This document shows, piece by piece, positions 1-7,204 of a stretch of DNA of 11,122 bases (position 1 is the stretch's first letter; every line of letters starts with the position of its first letter). The translations under genes were made by a program, and so were the position numbers. The stretch comes from Patescibacteria group bacterium UBA6164 (GTDB taxonomy: Bacteria > Patescibacteriota > Gracilibacteria > BD1-5 > UBA6164). Below the pieces are notes generated by a model. The model made no database searches and was not told the origin of the DNA. It saw only the letters and a list, made by a program, of their open reading frames with translations. The stretch spans positions 1 through 11,122 of the forward strand of contig DIUG01000071.1 of the NCBI GenBank assembly GCA_002422305.1, read 5' to 3'.

Positions 1-65
1 CAAAATGTTTTGACATACTACCTTTAGGTTATTTTCTTTGTAACAGGAAATTTCAGGTAAAAATA

Positions 66-93
66 TAGCTTAGTTTTTCTTTTATATAAGCTA
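66..93. repeat. Inverted repeat TAGCTTA / TAAGCTA
   Basis: Seven-base perfect arms lie at 66-72 and 87-93 and enclose a 14-base loop. On the minus strand the hairpin is followed by a T-rich stretch, so it could serve as a weak terminator in that direction. On the + strand an A-run follows, which does not fit an intrinsic terminator. The function is uncertain. Confidence 0.35.
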
Positions 94-115
94 AAAATTA
101 GGTGTAAAAAACAAC

Positions 116-149
116 AAAAAGTTTGGGTGCAACTTTTTAAACTTTTTTT
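116..149 (+). terminator. Possible AT-rich intrinsic terminator with two alternative stems
   Basis: AAAAAGTT at 116-123 pairs perfectly with AACTTTTT at 131-138 around a 7-base G-rich loop. The same left arm, extended by one base (116-124), can pair instead with AAACTTTTT at 139-147. Both right arms end in T-runs, as intrinsic terminators of AT-rich genomes do. The stems hold only one G-C pair each, so stability is low. It may end transcription of a gene left of the window, or the alternative pairing may be a coincidence of low complexity. Confidence 0.35.
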
Positions 150-207
150 GAAAAAAAATAATATAATAAGATGTTAAAATATAACAAAGTTTTCGCTTAT
201 TTTTCAA

Positions 208-273
208 CTTTCTAGCATTTTAATATCTACTAAAAACAACATAAAAATTTAGTACTTTTTTCCTGCTAGAAAG
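208..273 (+). repeat. Ten-base inverted repeat with nested hairpin in the leader
   Basis: CTTTCTAGCA at 208-217 is the exact reverse complement of TGCTAGAAAG at 264-273. Inside the 46-base interval a second perfect pair is found, TACTAAA at 228-234 and TTTAGTA at 248-254. The nested arms could fold into one two-tier stem. The right arm abuts the purine-rich AAGGAAAGAG at 271-280, so folding could hide or expose that sequence. A regulatory role is inference. The repeat could equally be a protein-binding site. Confidence 0.45.
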
Positions 274-302
274 GAAAGAGATGAGATGAGGTTTAGTTTT
301 AT

Positions 303-335
303 TTGACAAGTTTTATTGTTATTTATTTTTATAAT
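303..335 (+). promoter_or_regulatory. Candidate promoter for the operon
   Basis: A perfect TTGACA lies at 303-308 and a perfect TATAAT at 330-335. The spacer is 21 bases, longer than the usual 16-18, which lowers confidence. The -10 box ends 9 bases before the ATG at 345, so transcription would start within a few bases of the start codon and give an essentially leaderless message. That agrees with the absence of a Shine-Dalgarno sequence at this start. Confidence 0.3.
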
Positions 336-344
336 ATAGTTTAT

Positions 345-1493
345 ATGGATTCTTTATACAAAAACTTATATGACTTAGTTGCTATTCCTAGTATAACAAG
401 AACTAAAGAAGAAATAGAAATTGTTATATATATAAAGGAATTATTAGAATCTATTTTAAAACAAAATACTAATAATTCTTGAATTACTATTAATATTGAA
501 AAAGTAGAAGAAAAAGATGAAAATTGAAATTTTCATTGATGAATTATATGTAATATAAAAGTTTCTGATAATTTTGATACTATATGATTATTATGACATT
601 TAGATATTGTTCCTGTTAATAAATCAAAATGGAAAAAACCAATATTTAAGATGACTGAGGAAGATGATAGAATTTATGGTAGAGGATCATGTGATATGAA
701 AGCATGAGTAGCTATTATGATAGAAATATTAAAAGAATCTTTAAGGAAAAATCCTAATAAAAATATCTCTTTAATCTTTACTTCCTGAGAAGAATGCTGA
801 ATTCCTAATTGATTAACAGAAATTATAAAATCAGAAAAAATTTGATGATTAGATTTCATAATAGCACTTGAACCAACGTGATGAAAAATAAATACTTGAG
901 TATTTTGATATTTGGATTGAGAATTTACATTTAAATGAAAATCCTGTCACTCTTCCAGACCTTCTTTATGAAATAATGCAATACATAAAACATGTAATCT
1001 TTTAAATTATTTACAAAATCCTAAAATTATTAGTTTAGTTGAATATTATTGAGAATTTATTGAAGAAGCATTATCTGCAACTTACATTAGTTGATGAATT
1101 GCACCTAATATTATTCCTGACACTTGTACAGTTAGAATCAATCATAGATATTGACCAAAAAGAAATTGAAAATTAGTTGAAGAATGATTTCAAAAAATTA
1201 TGAAGGAAGTATGAGCTGAGAGTTTCAAAATTTTAGAACATGATCCTGCAAGTTGAATTGTTGATTGAAATAACTATATGCTTAAAGATTTTATTAATAG
1301 AACAAAACTAAACTCATCTACATTAAATGTTGTTTCATTTTGGTCTGATATATCACAAACATCATCTATAGGAATACCATCAATAAATTTTTGACCATGA
1401 GATATATCTCAAGCTCATACTGATGATGAGTTCTTAATGAAAGATTCATTTGAAAAAACTTATGTACAATTTATAAATTATTTATTTGATTAA
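345..1493 (+). CDS. M20-family metallo-deacylase (ArgE/DapE/ArgE'-like)
   Basis: The 382-residue product, read with UGA as Gly, is a zinc-dependent M20 amidohydrolase that would remove an acyl group from an N-acyl amino acid or cleave a dipeptide in the cytoplasm; no signal peptide is seen. Metal and catalytic motifs occur in order: GHLDIVP with H85 and D87, GRGSCDMKAG with D117, TSGEECG with the E149/E150 pair, E176, and H358 in the C-terminal GDISQAHTDDEF. The inserted dimerisation domain carries CHSSRPSLGNNAIH (201-214), whose conserved Gly is a TGA codon. Length is normal for ArgE/DapE. ATG 345 is the only sensible start; TAA at 1491 leaves 11 bases before the next gene. Being in an operon with argG and argH suggests N-acetylornithine, N-acylcitrulline or an arginine-containing peptide as substrate. 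Succinyl-diaminopimelate cannot be excluded by sequence alone. Confidence 0.85.
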
Positions 1494-1504
1494 AAAAATA
1501 TAAT

Positions 1505-2668
1505 ATGACATTAACCTTATCTAGTTGTTATTGAGATGATAAAACTCTATTTCTAAAATATCCTGAACCATGAATTGATTCAAATTATTGAGATAAGTTT
1601 AATTTTTATGCATGAGATTATTGACCTGAAGTTATACATACAGAAGAGGCTAGATTCCTACCAACAGTATGAGATAAAATAGAAATGTTAATATGAGAAT
1701 GAGCTTATACATCCGAGATTATAGCTTATTATGAGCATGTATATTCTGAAAGTTTCTGTAAAAAAAATATTACCCCCTATTCATGAAAATGATATTATGA
1801 TATAATTCGTGAAAAAGAGAAAAAAACTCTTATTGTAGGTCATCCTTATTGATTAATCGAAGATGATAAATATCACATTAATCCAGATTTAATTTTTTCA
1901 TTAAATGATAAAACTAATATGTCTAAGTTAACAAATAAAATACCTAAGCATACTATTTTATCTTTAAATGATATTTCAGATATAACAAATTTTCCATTTG
2001 TATTAAAAGCTCATTCTTGAGCAAGTTGAGATGGAGTAAGAATTATTTATAATAATAATGATTTAAAATTAGCTCTAGATTATTTCAAAAATGAAACTGA
2101 ATTAATGGTAGAAGAATTTATAGAAATTAAAGATAACTATAATGTACAATTAATTATTTTACAAAATTGAAATATAGAAATGTTGTGATCTTCTATACAA
2201 AATGTTACTACAGAATGAGAATATAATGGAAACTATATCTATAAAAGTATGATTTTACCTAAAAATATTGAAAAATTAGCACTTGAAATATGTGAAAATG
2301 CTTATAAACTATGATATAACTGAATCTGTTGACTTGATATAATAACAAATAAATCTTGAGATGAATTGTTGATTGATCCAAATTTTAGATTAAACTGATC
2401 AACTTCAACCCTTATGTTAAAAGAAAAGGTATTTTGAGAAACATGTTCAAATATATTAAAAGTTTCGTGATTTAATTCAAATCATACGGATTTAAAAACA
2501 ATGATAAAAGAAACTTTAAAATTAAAGGATAAAATTATATATATTTTATCTGCTTATAAAAATAAAACAAATTGAATTATTCACTGACATTGTATTACTC
2601 ATTGAACAGATGAAGAATCATTGCAAAGAAATTTAGTTAATTTAGAAACTAAATGATTTAAAATATAA
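1505..2668 (+). CDS. ATP-grasp ligase of unknown substrate
   Basis: The 387-residue product has an ATP-grasp fold. Residues 1-130 form a pre-ATP-grasp region without a family signature I recognise. INPDLIFSLNDKTNMSKL (125-142) opens the grasp domain. The nucleotide-binding K168 sits in VLKAHSGASGDGV, and the hinge is VEEF (202-205). The metal-binding segment is GLDII (276-280) followed by IDPNFRLNGST (290-300), with D291 where many relatives have Glu. A C-terminal segment of about 70 residues holds a His-rich stretch, IIHGHCITHG (358-367). Enzymes of this type join a carboxylate to an amine or thiol through an acyl phosphate and often make dipeptides or amino-acid conjugates. It lies 11 bases after the M20 gene and 10 before the AstE-like gene, so the three probably act on related molecules. 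It is too long and too different to call LysX/ArgX, and no LysW-like carrier is present here. The substrate is unknown. Confidence 0.75.
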
Positions 2669-2678
2669 TTTTGTATCA

Positions 2679-3551
2679 ATGAAATATACTAAATTTAATA
2701 ATTATTCAAATACATTTGTATTTGATACTTGAATAAAATGAGAATCTATTACTATATTTTGATGAATACACTGAAATGAAATAGCTTGAATTAAAACTAT
2801 TAATATGATAATTGAAAATTTATCAAATCAAAAGTTAAAATTGCTAAAATGAAAACTAATTTTAGCTTATTGAAACGAAGAAGCTATAAAAATATGAAAA
2901 AGAGATTATAATTATAATCTTAACAGGTTATTTAAAGATGAATATTTAAAAAGTAATAGTGATGAATATGAAATTATTAGAGCTAAGCAATTATCTGAAA
3001 TAATGAATAAATCAGATGTGCTTTTAGATATACATTCTGTTAGTAGTGATTCTGTTCCATTTATATTTTGTGAAAATATTGAAAAAGAGATTAAAATAGT
3101 TAGTAATATATACAATTGAAAAACAATAATTTGATGGTGAGATATTGCCTGAGATTTACTATCTTGAGGTACTGATTGATATATGCATAAATTATGAAAA
3201 ATAGCTTATACTTTAGAATGCTGAAATCATAATTCAGAAAATGCTTCTGATATTTGATTTAAAGCCTCTTTAAACTTACTTAATTATTTTTGATTAATTT
3301 TATATAATAATTTAGATATAAATTGAAAAAATGAGCTAATTGAAATGTATAAAATTCAAACTACTAAATCTTGAAATTTTGAATTTGAAAAGTGAATGTC
3401 AAATTTCAAAATTATAAATAAATGAGATTTAATATGAATTGATTGAGATATAAAAGTTTATGCCGAAGATGATTTTATAATTCTATTACCAAATTATGAA
3501 AAAACAAAAATTTGAGAAGAAATATTTTATTATTGAAAAAAATTAATATAA
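2679..3551 (+). CDS. AstE/AspA-family zinc deacylase (succinylglutamate desuccinylase/aspartoacylase-like)
   Basis: The 290-residue product matches the M14-like AstE/aspartoacylase family, which hydrolyses N-acyl amino acids with one zinc ion. Zinc ligands are H31 and E34 in FGGIHGNEIAG and H119 in LLDIHS. The substrate-carboxylate motif is RDYNYNLNRLF (75-85), with the family's Asn-Arg at 82-83. The general-base Glu is E180 in YTLECGNHN. The C-terminal 100 residues look like the small beta domain of this family. Length is slightly under the usual 320-340 of AstE but normal for the wider family. The start lies 10 bases after the preceding stop and no Shine-Dalgarno sequence is visible. In this operon it is a second deacylase beside the M20 enzyme, so the two may remove different acyl groups or act on different intermediates. 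Succinylglutamate is not implied: no other AST-pathway gene is seen. Confidence 0.78.
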
Positions 3552-3617
3552 AATTTTATTAGAAACTATTTTATTTATTAGTTTAATACATTACTTTAAA
3601 TTTTAAAAACTAAACTT

Positions 3618-4865
3618 ATGAAAAATATTGAATATAAAAAAGTTGCTTCTTATGAAGCACATAAATGAGAATTTGATAAATGTTTACTGTTATATTCATG
3701 ATGACTAGATACTTCTATGATGTTAAAATGGATACAAGAAGAATATGAATGTGATGTAGTGGCCCTTACAATTGATATATGACAAACGGCTGATGATTTA
3801 GATGCGATAAAACAAAAGGCAATTAACTTATGAGCTATTGATGCTATAGTGTATGATGCAAAAGATGAATTTGCTGATAAATTATTATCTCTTGCTATTA
3901 AAGCAAATGCTGATTATCAATGATGATATGCTTTAAGTACTCCTATGTGAAGAATTATAATTTCTGAAATAGCTGTAAAAATGGCTGAAAAATATAATTG
4001 TCATGTAATTGCACATTGATGTACTTGAAAATGAAATGATCAAGTTCGTTTTGAATGATATATAACAACTCTTAATCCTAAATTAAAAACAATAGCTCCA
4101 GTTAGAGAATGGTCTATGTGAAGAGATGAACAAATAGAATATGCTGAAAAAAACTGAATTCCTGTAAAACAAAAGAAAGATAAGCCTTATTCTTATGATG
4201 AAAATATGTGGTGAAATACTGGAGAATGATGAGAAATAGAAAATCCACAATTTACACCAAAATTTTCAAATATATTACAATGGTGTAAAACTATTGAAGA
4301 AGCATCAAATGAAGCAGAAGAAATAACTATTTGATTTGAAAAATGAATTCCAGTTTCCTTGAATTGAAAAGAAATGAAGCTTTCAAAAATAATAATGGAT
4401 TTAAATAAATTGTGAGCAAATCATTGAATTTGAGTTTTTCCATTAATAGAAGATAGGCTTGTTTGACTGAAAGTTCGTTGAGTATATGAAAATCCAGGAG
4501 CAAGTATACTTATAAAAGCACATAAAAATCTAGAACAATTGGTCTCTACAAGAGAACAAAATGAACTAAAAACTTTTATTGATACAAAATGGGCTTATTT
4601 AACTTATGCTGCAAAATGGTTTGATCCAGTTATGAATAGTATTTTAGCTTTTATAGAAGAGCAAAATAAAAAAGTTACTTGAAATGTAACAATTAAGGTT
4701 TATAAATGAAATATAATTGTAGAAAATTTAACATCTAAATATTCACTTTTTGATGAAAATCTAGCAACATTTAATAAATGTATGAATTTTAACCAAAACT
4801 CTAGTGCTTGATTTATTGAGATATATAATTTAGCTCAAAAAACAGCATATAATGTCTGAAAATAA
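3618..4865 (+). CDS. argG: Argininosuccinate synthase
   Basis: ArgG condenses citrulline and aspartate with ATP to give argininosuccinate, AMP and pyrophosphate. The 415-residue product has the N-type ATP pyrophosphatase loop SGGLDTS at 27-33, with both Gly encoded by TGA; AHGCTGKGNDQVRFE at 132-146; REWSMGRDEQIEYAEKNGIPV around 163-183; YDENMWGNTGEGGEIENP around 193-210; and RGVYENPGA at 287-295. In MWGNTGEGGE the Trp is TGG while three of the four Gly codons are TGA, which shows the code directly. By hand count about 29 of 31 Gly codons are TGA. Length is close to the usual 400-445. The 66-base gap before it is among the largest in the cluster and holds a weak 6-base inverted repeat (3563-3568 with 3579-3584), so an internal promoter is possible but not shown. 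argH follows after 17 bases. Confidence 0.96.
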
Positions 4866-4882
4866 TTATTAATTTTTTATTT

Positions 4883-6073
4883 ATGCAAAAAATATGGCAA
4901 AAAGTAAGTAATTTAGAAATAAATGAGCTTATAGAAGATTATACGGTATGAAGCGATTATCTACTCGATATGGAATTAATTCCTTATGACATAAAATGAT
5001 CAAAAGCTCATACTAAAATGTTAAATAAAATAGGAATATTAAATAATGATGAGAAAGATAGTTTATTAAAATGACTAGATGAAATATTAGAAGTTTATAA
5101 AAAGTGAGAATTTCAAATATTAAAATCTCAGGAAGATTGACATACTGCTATAGAATCTTATTTAACACAAAAACACCCTAAAGTTTGAAAAAAAATTCAT
5201 ACTTGAAGATCAAGAAATGACCAAATATTAGTTACAACTAGACTTTTTACCTTAGATAAACTATCTTTAATAATAGAATTAATCCAAAAATTAATAAAGT
5301 CATTTGAAAGTAAAATCTCTAAAATATGAGATATAAAAATGCCTTGATACACTCATATGCAAAGAGCTATGCCTTCAACAGTTTGAATGTGGTTATGAAG
5401 TATAAAAGATTCTCTAAATGATGATTTAATCTTGGTAAATTCAGCAAAAAAAATAAATAATCAAAATCCTCTATGAAGTGTAGCTTGATTTTGAGAAGGT
5501 GTTTTTGGGCTTGATAGAGAATATACCACAAATGAATTATGAATAGAAAAAGTACAAGAAAATCCTATGTATTGTGCTTATAGTAGAGGAAAATTTGAAA
5601 GTATAGTTTTGCAATCTCTTAGTCAAGTAATGATGGATTTATGAAAATTTGCTTCAGACTTAGTATTATTTTCAACTAAAGAGTTTAATTTTTTTACTCT
5701 ACCAGAATATTTTAAAACAGGTTCAAGTGTAATGCCTCAAAAGAAAAATTGGGATATTATGGAACTTGTAAGATGAAATTCTAATTTATTTTTAGGTTAT
5801 GAATACCAAATAAAAGAAATATTTAAAAATCTACTTAGTTGATATAATAGAGATTTTCAATTAACTAAAGAGCCTTACTTGAAATGAATAAAATTAGTAA
5901 TTGACACAATAAAAGTTTGTGATTTGGTTATAAATAATCTGTGAGCAAATAAAGAAAATTTAGAAATGGCTTGTTCAAAAGAATTATATGCAACAAATGA
6001 AGCTTATAAATTAGTAAAATGATGAATGAGTTTTAGAGATGCTTATAAAAAGATATGAGAAATGTATTTATAA
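4883..6073 (+). CDS. argH: Argininosuccinate lyase, C-terminally short
   Basis: ArgH splits argininosuccinate into arginine and fumarate and works as a homotetramer of the fumarase/aspartase superfamily. The 396-residue product shows all core motifs: SQEDGHTAIE (82-91), HTGRSRNDQ (106-114), GYTHMQ (155-160) with the catalytic-region H158, and the superfamily signature GSSVMPQKKNWD (280-291) with the flexible-loop serines S281/S282. The signature usually reads KKNPD; here Trp replaces Pro. AGFGEGVFGLDREYTTNELG (201-220) and the signature region remind me of Bacteroidetes ArgH. The protein stops directly after GGMSFRDAYKKIGEMYL, where family members continue for another 45-60 residues. The stop is TAA, so it is not a misread Gly codon. 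The active site is made by core regions of three subunits and is intact, so it is probably functional. Confidence 0.94.
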
Positions 6074-6085
6074 AATACAATTTAT

Positions 6086-6098
6086 CTTTGAGTCAAAG
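6086..6098. repeat. Small palindrome CTTTGAGTCAAAG between argH and the argA-like gene
   Basis: This is a perfect 13-base palindrome with a central G in the 61-base gap. It could form a five-pair hairpin with a three-base loop or be a dimeric protein-binding site. It does not match an ARG box as known in E. coli or Bacillus. No T-run follows, so it is not an intrinsic terminator. The function is unknown. Confidence 0.3.
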
Positions 6099-6134
6099 TA
6101 TTAAAATTACTAACTGAAAAGAAATTAATTAATT

Positions 6135-7169
6135 ATGAAATTATATATTGAACATTACACAGAAATTCATAAATGAAAAACAATGGCTTTTGTTACAAGA
6201 GAGTGAATTCTTAGAGAAAACCATAAAAATATTATAGATGATTTAAAATTTCTAATAAGAAAATGAATAAATGTAATTTTATATCATAATATAAATCCTA
6301 ATACATGAAACAATATATTTATTAGTGAAAATATTGAATCTAAAATTCCATTAGCACAAATTGAAAGAATCCCCTCTGATATAGATATTTATGAATATGT
6401 ATTATCACTAAAAAAAAATATAGATAAATTAATCATACTTGAAAGACAATGTCTCATTTGAGAAGATTGAGAGAAAATTAATACTATTTCTACAAAAAAA
6501 TTATTTGTAGAAATAGAGGAAAACGATATAAACTGATTATGAATATGAAATGTAAATTTTAGAAAATCCTTGTTAAATATCTGTAAATCTGTCGAAAATT
6601 GAGATATTCATAGAGTTCATATTATTCCTTGATGAAGATACCACTCAATTAAACATGAACTATTTAGTTTAGAATGAGTATGAACATTAATTTGAAATAA
6701 TTTTGGTAAGCCTGAGATTTTGGAAACTAATGAATTAGATGTTCCTATAATAAAAGGTATATTAGAGTCAAACAAAGGAAATAAGTACTTAAAACCAAGG
6801 ACTAGTGAATATATTTTAGAAAATATTTTTAATTTTAGAATTGCTTATTTAGATTGAATCCCTGTTGGTTGTGTTGAAATAAAGCAAGAAAACGAAAGGA
6901 CTATTGAACTTTGATGATTAGCAGTTGTCCACTCTTTTTTGAGTTTGAGGATATGAATATCACTTATAGAGTATGTGGAGAACTATGCTATAAATAACTG
7001 ATTTGATATCATTTCTTTAACAAACAATGAAAAATTACAATCAATTTATAATAAAATATGACTTAAAAAAGATAAAACAGGTATTTATAAAACTAGAGAA
7101 AATAAATCACCTTGAGTATCTTTATTTTATATAGAACATAGTAGATTAATTGAAAACAGTAAGTTATAA
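6135..7169 (+). CDS. argA: ArgA-like protein: degenerate amino-acid-kinase domain plus GNAT acetyltransferase
   Basis: The 344-residue product has the two-domain plan of N-acetylglutamate synthase: an amino-acid-kinase fold (about 1-195) and a GNAT acetyltransferase fold (about 200-335). The clearest match is HRVHIIPGG (159-167) followed by ELFSLEGVGTLI (175-186), the end of the kinase-fold domain in ArgA and NAGS-kinase proteins. The kinase ATP-binding glycines are gone (LYHNINP at 49-55 stands where VHGGGP is expected), so kinase activity is unlikely; in ArgA this domain binds arginine for feedback. The GNAT half has GIPVGCVEI, ELGGLAVVHSF and LSLRIGISLIEY (269-280), a degenerate pyrophosphate loop, then a late YNKIGLKK motif. 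It would acetylate glutamate or another amino acid with acetyl-CoA. No acetylglutamate kinase, reductase or aminotransferase is seen here, so the substrate is open. Gaps are 61 bases before and 35 after; the latter is entirely A/T. Confidence 0.65.
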
Positions 7170-7204
7170 TTAATTTAATTTTTATTTATTAATATTTAAT
7201 TTAA

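Larger units (their letters stand above)
1..344. other. Non-coding leader region upstream of the operon
   Basis: No gene can be supported here in either code. The region is very AT-rich and holds several inverted repeats (66-93, 116-147, 208-273 with an inner arm pair at 228-254), oligo-T and oligo-A runs at 143-158, and a purine-rich stretch at 271-280 that is the only Shine-Dalgarno-like sequence near any start in the window. A short frame at 3-68 on + ends in TAG and could be the tail of an upstream gene, but 22 codons without a recognisable motif are not enough to call it. I read the region as the boundary between an upstream unit and the arginine operon: terminator-like elements first, promoter and 5' leader after. 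Confidence 0.55.

Noticed and set aside
1..16. Start of a divergent minus-strand gene (ATG at 16 reading left)
   Set aside because: Only five codons are in the window, so nothing can be judged.
3..68. Tail of an upstream + strand gene ending in TAG
   Set aside because: There are only 22 codons, no motif, and the stop would be TAG while every supported gene uses TAA. It remains possible but unsupported.
674..859. Minus-strand open frame of 61 codons under the standard code
   Set aside because: It lies opposite the M20 gene, whose catalytic motifs are intact in the + frame, and its product has no recognisable motif.
345..1493. DapE of lysine/cell-wall synthesis
   Set aside because: M20 motifs do not separate DapE from ArgE-type enzymes, and no lysine-pathway gene is nearby; the arginine context is favoured, without certainty.
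1499..1504. TATAAT directly before the ATP-grasp start
   Set aside because: It abuts the ATG, so a transcript from it would lack the start codon; it is chance in A/T-rich spacer.
1505..2668. LysX/ArgX of an amino-group-carrier pathway
   Set aside because: The protein is about 100 residues longer than LysX, and no LysW-like small carrier with a C-terminal Glu is visible.
2912..3115. Minus-strand open frame of 67 codons under the standard code
   Set aside because: It is antisense to the AstE-like gene, covering its RDYNYNLNR and LDIHS motifs; a shadow frame.
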